Source of the DNA: Candidatus Dadabacteria bacterium | GTDB lineage: Bacteria; Bdellovibrionota_C; UBA2361; J135 | Length of the DNA: 5,467 bases | Direction: 5' to 3' | NCBI GenBank assembly: GCA_003694225.1 | Contig: RFKT01000120.1 | Span: 1-5,467, forward strand | Shown: piece by piece, positions 1-5,467 of the stretch | How positions within the stretch are numbered: position 1 is the first letter of the stretch | Layout: each line of letters starts with the position of its first letter | Program-made: the position numbers and the translations under genes | The notes under the pieces: model-generated | What the model saw: only the letters and a program-made list of their open reading frames with translations | What the model was told of the DNA's origin: nothing | The model's database searches: none

Positions 1-1122
1 ATCGTGCTTACCTATGCATTGACCATCTTTGGCACATTCCTTACAAGGTCCGGAGTGGTACAGAGCGTTCACGCCTTTGCAGAGACTGACATCGGCGAGG
101 TATTCCTCCAGTATCTTGCCTTCATTCTCCTTGCGGCATGCGCCCTTACTTGGATAAGGCGCAAAGAGCTTAAATCAGAGCGGCAGATTAAAAGTTTTTT
201 TTCGCGGGAGGCGGCTTTTTTATTAAACAACCTTGTGCTCCTTAGCATCTGCTTTGCAACCCTTTGGGGAGTCTTGTTTCCCATTATCTCAGAGGCTGTA
301 ACGGGGGCGAAACAAACTGTTGGAATCCCGTTTTTCAACAAGGTTAACACTCCTCTCTTTATAGCCCTCTTATTTCTTATGGGAGCAGGCCCTATGGTCG
401 CCTGGCGGAAAGCAACCTTATCGAGCTTTTACAAAAGCTTTCTGTTTCCTGCGCTTGCTTCCATAGCTGTCACAGCCGCACTGATCGCCTCTGGCATCAC
501 AAGCCCCTATCCTCTATTCTCTTACGCCATGTGCGTGTTTGTCGCCGCAACCGTTGGTGTCGAATGGAAAAGAGGCTTAAGGACCGTGCCGGAGAAAAAT
601 ATACTCTCAAGATCCGCCAAATTATTTACACGCCACAGAGTAAGGTATGCGGGGTACTTGGTTCATATAGGAGTTGCGATAGCTGCCATAGGAATCACTG
701 CATCAATGTCTCATAAGGTTGAAAAAGATATTTCTCTTAAGCCAGAAGGTTCTGCTTCTATTGGGAGATTTAACCTTAAATTAGGAAAGGCAAACTTTTA
801 TTCAAACAGTAACTTCGAAGCCGTATCTATAAAAACGGATATATATAGCAAACACTCAGGGAAGTTTTTAGGAACACTTTATCCGGAAAAGCGGTTTTAT
901 ATCCGCAACAAAGAATCCACAACGGAGGTAGCACTCAGAACCTCCCTTTTGGAAGACCTATATATCGCCTTGGCGGGCTTTGACAGTGAAACTAATACCG
1001 CCTTCCTTAAGGTATTTGTAAACCCGCTTCAGATCTGGCTTTGGATAGGGGTATTTATTATGGTAGTAGGGACTGTGCTCGCCCTGCTGCCAGCCAAAAC
1101 TCCGAGGAGAAGCAATGGTTAG
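1..1122 (+). CDS. ccmF: Cytochrome c haem lyase subunit CcmF, C-terminal part (5' end outside window)
   Basis: CcmF is the large inner-membrane subunit of the System I haem lyase; it takes haem from CcmE and ligates it to apocytochrome c in the periplasm. The frame is open from base 1, and the GTG at 4 lies inside a conserved stretch, so it is not the start. About 373 residues are visible of a family usually near 650; the WWD domain would lie upstream. Numbering from the codon at 4, the segment GTFLTRSGVVQSVHAF (residues 10-25) is typical of CcmF, and His23 matches the periplasmic haem-facing histidine (P-His2). His221 in RYAGYLVHIGVAIAAIG matches the transmembrane histidine that ligates the resident b haem. 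A periplasmic domain (about 240-335) follows, including the family's LYPEKRFY and LLEDLYIAL stretches, then a last helix in NPLQIWLWIGVFIMVVGT. The stop overlaps the next gene by 8 nt. Identity is secure. Confidence 0.96.
   Translation: MVLTYALTIFGTFLTRSGVVQSVHAFAETDIGEVFLQYLAFILLAACALTWIRRKELKSERQIKSFFSREAAFLLNNLVLLSICFATLWGVLFPIISEAVTGAKQTVGIPFFNKVNTPLFIALLFLMGAGPMVAWRKATLSSFYKSFLFPALASIAVTAALIASGITSPYPLFSYAMCVFVAATVGVEWKRGLRTVPEKNILSRSAKLFTRHRVRYAGYLVHIGVAIAAIGITASMSHKVEKDISLKPEGSASIGRFNLKLGKANFYSNSNFEAVSIKTDIYSKHSGKFLGTLYPEKRFYIRNKESTTEVALRTSLLEDLYIALAGFDSETNTAFLKVFVNPLQIWLWIGVFIMVVGTVLALLPAKTPRRSNG
1104..1109 (+). promoter_or_regulatory. Shine-Dalgarno site for the ccmI-like gene
   Basis: GAGGAG sits five bases before the ATG at 1115, inside the end of ccmF. 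It supports this start over any later one, even though the start lies upstream of the ccmF stop codon. Confidence 0.7.
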
Positions 1123-1390
1123 CGTTGTTACAGCAATCTCCCTGGCTATGGCTATAGCGGCTTGTTGGTGTGTGCTCTATCCACTCTTTCAGGAAGGAAG
1201 CGATCCGGCCTTACAAAAGGATACCTCCGCAAATGAAGAGGACAAAGCCCGCATCATACAGATGATAAAGGATCTAGAGCTTGACTATCAGGTGGGAAAA
1301 CTCACAAGACCGCAGTATGAAAAGGCTGTAATGGAGCTTAAGGCAAAGCTTTCTAAGGCCATCAGAGAAGGGAAGAAACCGGAGAAGTAA
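1115..1390 (+). CDS. Short CcmI-like (CycH N-terminal-type) membrane protein
   Basis: A 91-residue protein with one N-terminal membrane helix (about residues 4-25, containing Cys-Trp-Cys at 17-19) followed by a charged, probably helical tail (about 40-90). The tail segment IKDLELDYQVGKLTRPQYEK (51-70) resembles the region after the first helix of CcmI/CycH, where a 'LEFDYxxGKLxxxDY'-like pattern is common. Full-length CcmI carries a further membrane helix and a periplasmic TPR domain that binds apocytochrome; none of that is present here. No CXXC motif is seen, so it is not CcmH or CcmG. The gene starts inside the end of ccmF with a good ribosome site and ends one base before ccmA, so position strongly implies a role in cytochrome c maturation, possibly as a CcmF partner. 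The exact function is inferred; the assignment rests on a short motif plus context. Confidence 0.6.
   Translation: MVSVVTAISLAMAIAACWCVLYPLFQEGSDPALQKDTSANEEDKARIIQMIKDLELDYQVGKLTRPQYEKAVMELKAKLSKAIREGKKPEK
1381..1384 (+). promoter_or_regulatory. Shine-Dalgarno site for ccmA
   Basis: GGAG with a seven-base spacer to the ATG at 1392, located in the last codons of the ccmI-like gene. It supports the chosen ccmA start. Confidence 0.65.
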
Positions 1391-1391
1391 A

Positions 1392-2096
1392 ATGGCGGTA
1401 AATGAGATATCCTCATTTTCAGGCAGGAATATCTGGAAAGGTTTCGGGAAAACCTCTCTCTTTCGCGGACTTTCTATTACAATAACTAAGGGTGAAAGGG
1501 TGCTACTTATAGGGCCTAACGGATCCGGAAAGTCAACCCTACTAAAGATCCTTGCGGGCATAATGCATCCTGAAAAAGGAGATTTTATATTAAACGGCAA
1601 TCCAGTTGCGCATGCGCCATATAACCTTATCGGCTATATGGGACACTCGCCTATGCTATATTCCCCTCTTTCTGTCACTGAAAATCTGGCTATAACAGCA
1701 TCTCTTACAAACTCACATTCATCAATCCAAAGCCTCCTTGAAAGGCTGAATCTCTCCAAATATGTAGACCATAGGATAAGCGAGCTATCTCAAGGCACAG
1801 CATTTAGGGTGTCCTTGTGCAGGGCTATACTACACAATCCGCAGCTACTCCTCCTCGATGAACCCACAGCTTCTTTTGATGAGGATGCAACAAATCGGCT
1901 TAAAGAATATCTCAACCACTGGAACAGCTCCGGAGACAGGTGCGGCTTTATTATTGCTACCCATGACGTAAGGCGGCTTTGTAGCATAGCAAACAGGATT
2001 ATCGTGCTTAAGCGGGGAGAGATCGTAAAGGATTCTTCCGGGACTTTTGACGATGAGGATATTGTCTCATTGTATCTGGATGCGCAATTGACATGA
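1392..2096 (+). CDS. ccmA: Haem exporter/CcmE-release ABC ATPase CcmA
   Basis: CcmA is the cytoplasmic ATPase of the CcmABCD complex; ATP hydrolysis releases haem-loaded CcmE from CcmC. The 234-residue length is near the family norm (about 205-235). Motifs in order: Walker A GPNGSGKST (41-49); a Q-loop region in which the CcmA-typical GxxGH pattern (GYMGH, 81-85) replaces the usual Gln; an ABC signature reading LSQGT (132-136) rather than LSGGQ; Walker B LLLLDEP (152-158) with the catalytic Glu157; and the switch His191 in ATHD. The ORF starts one base after the upstream stop with a well-placed GGAG, and its TGA overlaps the ccmB ATG in an ATGA junction, which suggests translational coupling. 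A different ABC ATPase is unlikely, because ccmB, ccmC and ccmD follow directly. Confidence 0.95.
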   Translation: MAVNEISSFSGRNIWKGFGKTSLFRGLSITITKGERVLLIGPNGSGKSTLLKILAGIMHPEKGDFILNGNPVAHAPYNLIGYMGHSPMLYSPLSVTENLAITASLTNSHSSIQSLLERLNLSKYVDHRISELSQGTAFRVSLCRAILHNPQLLLLDEPTASFDEDATNRLKEYLNHWNSSGDRCGFIIATHDVRRLCSIANRIIVLKRGEIVKDSSGTFDDEDIVSLYLDAQLT

Positions 2097-2776
2097 TCTG
2101 GAGATCCATTATAACCCTCTTCTCTAAGGATATCTCTATAGAGCTTCGCACCCGTGAGACCTTGTCTGTACAGGCAACCATGTCACTCATTCTCGGAGTA
2201 ATCTGCTCTATAGGCGCGCATTCGGCCATGCTTTCGCCCTCCGAGATATTAACGGTTTTCCCCATACTGATATGGTTTACCTTCCTTTTTTCTTCAGCTC
2301 TGGCAGTCGCCAAAGGCTTTGAATATGAAAAGGACAACGATGCCATAACAGGGATTATCCTCACAGGCGTTGATCCGTCCCTTATCTACCTTTCTAAGGT
2401 CACAGCGACACTTTTTACAACAATTCTTGGCCATATCTTAGCCCTTATTGTTTTCTCGCTCCTTTTAAATATAGGAATATTGCCCTATATCGTTCCGTTT
2501 CTGGCGGTTTCTATCCTATGCGCCATAGGCTACTGCTCAATTTCCTGCCTTCTTACTCCAGTAGCCCTCTCTTCAAGGCTTAGAGGCGCTATGCTTCCCT
2601 TAATATCCCTTCCCTTAATGTTTCCGATCCTGTTTTCTGCTGTAGAGACAACGATAGAGATATTTATCGATCACACATTTTCATGGTCATCTGTATGGGT
2701 TTCCATATTGCTCATCTTTGATGTAATCTATCTCACTGCAGGGATAAACCTTTTTGAAAAAGTGGTTAAAGAGTGA
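2093..2776 (+). CDS. ccmB: Haem exporter permease subunit CcmB
   Basis: CcmB is the integral-membrane partner of CcmA in the CcmABCD complex. The protein is 227 residues, as expected for the family, with about six hydrophobic segments (roughly 28-46, 54-74, 104-126, 131-155, 165-185, 200-222). Family hallmarks visible are the N-terminal KDISIELRTRE (12-22); the cytoplasmic-loop stretch AKGFEYEKDNDAITGIIL (73-90) followed by a VDPS-type sequence and LSK; and the late SSRLRGAMLPLISLPLMFP (160-178), which matches the 'R.R..LLPLL..P...P' block of CcmB. The ATG overlaps the ccmA stop by four bases and has no strong Shine-Dalgarno sequence, so reinitiation by ribosomes finishing ccmA is likely. A 31-base gap separates it from ccmC. 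Confidence 0.94.
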   Translation: MIWRSIITLFSKDISIELRTRETLSVQATMSLILGVICSIGAHSAMLSPSEILTVFPILIWFTFLFSSALAVAKGFEYEKDNDAITGIILTGVDPSLIYLSKVTATLFTTILGHILALIVFSLLLNIGILPYIVPFLAVSILCAIGYCSISCLLTPVALSSRLRGAMLPLISLPLMFPILFSAVETTIEIFIDHTFSWSSVWVSILLIFDVIYLTAGINLFEKVVKE

Positions 2777-2807
2777 AGATGGGATCTTTTTGGAAATTTG
2801 ACGTTGT

Positions 2808-3524
2808 ATGGACTTAAAAAAGATATTTTGGAACAACACCGCCTTGAGCAGGTCTTTTGAAAACATCTCTCTACTTGTTGTGTTTTTTTTGGTCGCATAC
2901 GCAAACTACATGGTTTTTTTAGCAGTTCCCAATGAGCGCATTATGGGCCCTGTGCAACGCATATTCTATTTTCATGTAGGATGTGCGGTTGCAACGTACA
3001 TGGCTGTAGCCTTTCTCTTTTTTGCTTCGCTAGGCTACCTCACCACAAGATCTGCCCTGATGGATATCTTGGGAGAATCAGCAACCGAGATTGCTCTTGT
3101 CTTCTGCTCTATAGTGATGGCCACGGGGATGATATGGGGCAAAGCGGCGTGGAATACAGCCTTTAGATGGGAGCCAAGGCTTGTAAGCTTTTTGATACTC
3201 CTTGTAATCCTTGTAGCCATTGTAGTGCTGAGACGCTTCGGAAATCCACAAAAGACACCGCTAAACTCGGCTGTAATGGGGATACTCGCCGCAATAAATG
3301 TCCCTATAGTCGTATTCTCGGTAAAACTCCTGCCGGCTTCCTCGCAGCTTCATCCGCAGGTTGTACAGAACAGGGGGTTGCGCGATCCGTTGTTTGTAAA
3401 GGCTATGATAATAGGTATTATAGCCATGTGCTGTTTTCAGCTTATTTTACTTTGGATAAGGGTGAGGCTTGGCCTTGCAGAGAGCCAATTAGACGAACTT
3501 GAAACCGAAAAGCTTGTTAATTAA
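2808..3524 (+). CDS. ccmC: Haem-handling protein CcmC, with an altered tryptophan-rich motif
   Basis: CcmC belongs to the haem-handling protein superfamily with CcmF and CcsA; it binds haem at the periplasmic face and transfers it to CcmE. The protein is 238 residues with about six hydrophobic segments. The two conserved periplasmic histidines are present: His56 in RIFYFHVG and His182 in PASSQLHPQ. The tryptophan-rich loop between them reads WGKAAWNTAFRWEPRL (110-125); the usual form is close to WGxxxWGxWWxWDxRL, so two Trp are Ala and Phe and the Asp is Glu. The start at 2808 is the first possible in this frame because a TGA lies at 2799-2801, but the ribosome site is weak (GGA about 13 bases away). 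ccmD follows after nine bases. Family assignment is secure through histidines, topology and neighbours; System II CcsA is unlikely beside ccmA and ccmB. Confidence 0.93.
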   Translation: MDLKKIFWNNTALSRSFENISLLVVFFLVAYANYMVFLAVPNERIMGPVQRIFYFHVGCAVATYMAVAFLFFASLGYLTTRSALMDILGESATEIALVFCSIVMATGMIWGKAAWNTAFRWEPRLVSFLILLVILVAIVVLRRFGNPQKTPLNSAVMGILAAINVPIVVFSVKLLPASSQLHPQVVQNRGLRDPLFVKAMIIGIIAMCCFQLILLWIRVRLGLAESQLDELETEKLVN

Positions 3525-3528
3525 GAGG
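3525..3528 (+). promoter_or_regulatory. Shine-Dalgarno site for ccmD
   Basis: GAGG directly after the ccmC stop, five bases before the ATG at 3534. It supports translation of the small ccmD gene. Confidence 0.7.
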
Positions 3529-3533
3529 ACGAT

Positions 3534-3674
3534 ATGGAAGAAGTGCCAAATACATTCCCTGCTCTCTTTACTGGATATACGGTTTTATGGGTAATATTTT
3601 GTTGTTATCTCTTTGTCCTGATCTTTAAGCTGCGCAAGATACAAAAGGGCATAGACCGGCTGAAGGATGATTAA
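3534..3674 (+). CDS. ccmD: Small membrane protein CcmD
   Basis: This 46-residue ORF has the CcmD layout: a short, weakly acidic N-terminus (MEEVPNTFPALFTG), one membrane helix (about 15-32, TVLWVIFCCYLFVLIF), and a basic cytoplasmic tail rich in Lys and Arg (KLRKIQKGIDRLK). CcmD stabilises the CcmABC-CcmE complex and is needed for release of holo-CcmE. Sequence conservation in this family is very low, so identification rests on size, topology and position immediately after ccmC, nine bases downstream with a good GAGG site. Its last eight bases overlap the start of engB in another frame. Two adjacent Cys (23-24) lie in the helix; I attach no function to them. Confidence 0.85.
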   Translation: MEEVPNTFPALFTGYTVLWVIFCCYLFVLIFKLRKIQKGIDRLKDD

Positions 3675-4263
3675 AAACGCAAGATTGTTGACCAGTGCAA
3701 CCTCATACAAAAAGCTTCCCGCCTTAAATCAGATCGAGATTGCCGTAATAGGGAGATCTAACTCAGGAAAGTCAACATTTATAAACAGGGTTACAGGGCG
3801 CAAAAACCTTGCGCGCACAAGTTCAACCCCCGGCCACACTAAAACCATTAACCTATTCGAAGTAACCTTAAGGGATAATCTTTACGGAATAAACGCCTTA
3901 TGTATGGCGGATCTGCCCGGATTTGGATATGCAAAGGCATCAAAGAAGATTAGAGATTCTCTGTGGCAAATGGCAACGGAATATTTGGCTTACCGTGAAC
4001 CGTTGTCTCTTTTGATCTTGACAAATGATATAAGAAGAGACCCTGAACAAGAGGAGCTTTTCCTAAGGGATCTATGCTTTGAGCGGGGAGTCTCAGTAAT
4101 CGTATCGGCCACGAAATCAGACAAGCTAAACAGGCAGCAACGCACAAAGAGGCTTGCGGCAATAGCGTCTATCTACTCCTTAGAAGAGGGGGATATATAC
4201 TTGACAGGGAGAGACTCCGAGGGGGACAATTTCTGGGATATGGTATTGCCGATTGTGTGTTAG
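3667..4263 (+). CDS. engB: Ribosome biogenesis GTPase EngB (YsxC/YihA)
   Basis: EngB is a small TRAFAC-class GTPase required for assembly of the large (50S) ribosomal subunit. At 198 residues it has the usual length. GTPase motifs: G1 GRSNSGKS (29-36); G2 around T54 in STPGHTKTINLFE; G3 DLPGFG (82-87), followed by YAKASKK as in the family; and G4 TKSD (149-152). The family's conserved D-x-R is seen in NDIRRDPEQEE (120-130). The G5 region near GDIYLTGRDSEGDNFW (175-190) lacks the usual SS or SA, a mild divergence. The start at 3667 is forced: an in-frame TGA lies at 3661-3663 and the N-terminus aligns with the family. AAGG abuts the ATG with no spacer, so translation probably depends on ribosomes ending ccmD, whose last 8 nt it overlaps. 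Its place in a ccm operon looks positional. Confidence 0.96.
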   Translation: MIKNARLLTSATSYKKLPALNQIEIAVIGRSNSGKSTFINRVTGRKNLARTSSTPGHTKTINLFEVTLRDNLYGINALCMADLPGFGYAKASKKIRDSLWQMATEYLAYREPLSLLILTNDIRRDPEQEELFLRDLCFERGVSVIVSATKSDKLNRQQRTKRLAAIASIYSLEEGDIYLTGRDSEGDNFWDMVLPIVC

Positions 4264-4275
4264 CCGCTAGAGCCT

Positions 4276-4281
4276 GGAAGG
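4276..4281 (+). promoter_or_regulatory. Shine-Dalgarno site for the membrane protein gene at 4288
   Basis: GGAAGG with a six-base spacer to the ATG at 4288, in the 24-base gap after engB. There is no hairpin or T-run in the gap, so transcription probably continues from engB. Confidence 0.7.
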
Positions 4282-4287
4282 CCTTGA

Positions 4288-5467
4288 ATGAAAAAGCCTC
4301 TTTTGCCATATATGCTTATAGCCTTTATATGGGGGCTTGGATTCTGGGGCATGCCTATGCACGATCCCGATTTAAGCTGGCATCTTTTGGCCGGAAAATG
4401 GATCCTAGCAAACAACTCAGTACCGTCAACCGATTTTATTAATGCCTTTGCCAAGACGTGGATTGATTACCACTGGCTAAGCCAGATCTTATTTTATCTC
4501 TGCTATAAGATAGGAGGGTTTTTCGGGTTAAGGGTGCTACTCGGCATCTTGATGGGGATACTCTCTTCCCTGGTTATGGCGACAGTCGCCGTGCAGTGGA
4601 GGGGAAAGGAAGCGCTTAATGTGGCCGTTCTCATATCTTTCTTTGCGGCTATGTATCCCATAGGGGCACTTACATCCATACGCCCCCATGTCATTGCTCT
4701 TATAACAATAGCCATATCCCAGATTGTCGTTCTTTCAAAGACATCACGCACAAAACAGCTATTAGCGCTTTTCTTTCTCACTGCGCTTACAGCTAATATC
4801 CATGTATATTGGATCTTTATACCTTTTATCTGGGTCTCTTATAGGATCTTTCCAAGATGCCTGGATAGAGAAGAGCTAGCTCCTCTCTATGTATGGGGAG
4901 GATTTTTTCTCCTTGCGCTCTCAGGTACACTCTCTCCCTATGGTTTCTTTGGCAAAGAAGGGATCTTTTCCAACTACTACCCTCTCTATGAATACTTCAC
5001 TATGTCTTCAGAGCTAAAGAAGCGCATCTTGGAGCTTAAGCCTCTGTTTGCAGCGGGGGGATCTATGCCCTCTGTGATATTCTTCTGCGCATTGGCAATT
5101 GCGTCTAAATATTCCATAAAAAGGGCCTGCGCCCAATATAAGATTATTTTCCCGGCTTTAATCCTTCTCTTCCTCACACTTGGAAGCCTTAAGTTCGCCT
5201 CTCTTCTCTCTCTCTTTTCAATCTATCCGTTAACCAAGGCACTGTTAATGCTTAGAAGGACTGCAAAAAAAACTATTCCCCTTCCTGTGAGATTTTTTGA
5301 GCGCAGTTTCTTCCTCTGGCTGGTTTTACTCGTAGTCTCCCTTAGGGCTTATTTCAATTCCCCATGGGTTTATGAAAACTCATTTTTCTTTGATGAAGAG
5401 CTTCCAATCAAAGAGTGCTCAAAGATACCAAGCCTTGCGGATGGAAGATCCTCTATCCTTATCCTTA
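4288..5467 (+). CDS. Putative GT-C-fold (PMT-related) polytopic membrane protein, 3' end outside window
   Basis: An open frame runs from ATG 4288 to the right edge (393 codons, no stop), so the gene is truncated. About ten hydrophobic segments are visible. The first membrane helix (about 6-23) is followed by HDPDLSWHLLAGKWI (25-39), then VPSTDF (45-50) and WIDYHWLSQILFYLCYKIGG (58-77). This order (acidic D-P-D loop, W-H-L, 'P.TD', then 'hxWLS..l.Y..y..gG') recurs in uncharacterised bacterial membrane proteins related to GT-C glycosyltransferases. Those enzymes use polyprenyl-phosphate sugars, and an Asp in the first periplasmic loop (here Asp26 or Asp28) is catalytic. Further family-like positions are IRPH (131-134), NIHVYW (170-175) and LSPYG (215-219). 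A well-placed GGAAGG fixes the start. Sugar donor and acceptor are unknown. The link to engB and the ccm genes is by position only; glycosyltransferase activity is inference. Confidence 0.7.
   Translation, partial: MKKPLLPYMLIAFIWGLGFWGMPMHDPDLSWHLLAGKWILANNSVPSTDFINAFAKTWIDYHWLSQILFYLCYKIGGFFGLRVLLGILMGILSSLVMATVAVQWRGKEALNVAVLISFFAAMYPIGALTSIRPHVIALITIAISQIVVLSKTSRTKQLLALFFLTALTANIHVYWIFIPFIWVSYRIFPRCLDREELAPLYVWGGFFLLALSGTLSPYGFFGKEGIFSNYYPLYEYFTMSSELKKRILELKPLFAAGGSMPSVIFFCALAIASKYSIKRACAQYKIIFPALILLFLTLGSLKFASLLSLFSIYPLTKALLMLRRTAKKTIPLPVRFFERSFFLWLVLLVVSLRAYFNSPWVYENSFFFDEELPIKECSKIPSLADGRSSILIL

Noticed and set aside
424..439. Perfect inverted repeat AGCTTTT-AC-AAAAGCT
   Set aside because: It lies inside conserved ccmF coding sequence and the two-base loop is too small for a stable hairpin; probably chance.
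1274..1600. Minus-strand ORF of 108 codons across the ccmI-like/ccmA junction
   Set aside because: It lies antisense to two well-supported genes, has no recognisable motifs and no sensible neighbours on that strand.
2008..2364. Minus-strand ORF of 118 codons across the ccmA/ccmB junction
   Set aside because: Antisense shadow of conserved coding sequence; the peptide shows no family features.
2883..2890. Run of eight T in ccmC (a similar run at 195-202 in ccmF), considered as slippage or phase-variation sites
   Set aside because: Both encode Phe-rich membrane or membrane-proximal stretches in an intact frame; the runs are short and ccm genes are not known to phase-vary.
3167..3502. Plus-strand ORF of 111 codons inside ccmC
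   Set aside because: It is a shifted-frame shadow of ccmC, which is supported by conserved histidines and topology.
4264..4287. Possible terminator or promoter between engB and the membrane protein gene
   Set aside because: The gap is only 24 bases, holds a ribosome binding site, and shows no stem followed by T-run and no -35/-10 pair.
4257..4442. Plus-strand ORF of 61 codons spanning the end of engB and the start of the membrane gene
   Set aside because: It overlaps the well-supported frame starting at 4288 and has no ribosome site or recognisable family; the 4288 frame stays open to the window edge.

Overview
The window is one continuous block of plus-strand genes with no gap longer than about 31 bases. 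It is dominated by a System I (Ccm) cytochrome c maturation operon. The genes read ccmF (3' part only) - short ccmI-like - ccmA - ccmB - ccmC - ccmD - engB - a large membrane protein cut off by the right edge. Three junctions overlap (8 nt ccmF/ccmI-like, 4 nt ccmA/ccmB, 8 nt ccmD/engB) and the rest are tightly packed, so it looks like a single polycistronic unit. I see no promoter, terminator, RNA gene, mobile element, repeat array or CRISPR.

Organism: a Gram-negative bacterium, since the Ccm system handles haem on the periplasmic face of the inner membrane. GC is moderate by eye, with heavy use of ATA for Ile and AGG/AGA for Arg. The gene order (ccmF ahead of ccmABCD, with a very short ccmI-like gene between) differs from the enterobacterial ccmABCDEFGH order. 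It would fit a deltaproteobacterial-type lineage, Nitrospirota or a candidate phylum, but I cannot place it firmly from sequence alone.

How the genes work together: CcmA (ATPase), CcmB (permease), CcmC (haem handler) and CcmD (small anchor) form the complex that loads haem onto the chaperone CcmE and releases holo-CcmE with ATP hydrolysis. CcmF, with a CcmI/CcmH-type partner, then ligates haem to apocytochrome CXXCH sites. ccmE, ccmG and ccmH are not in the window and may lie upstream of the truncated ccmF or elsewhere. engB is an essential ribosome-assembly GTPase, apparently co-transcribed by position rather than by function. The last gene (from 4288) encodes a polytopic membrane protein with the hallmarks of a GT-C-like, PMT-related family. 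It is open to the right edge.

Nothing here is clearly a new system. The points most worth a second look are the altered tryptophan-rich motif in CcmC, the one-helix CcmI-like protein, the uncharacterised GT-C-like gene at the end of the run, and the unusual start context of engB.
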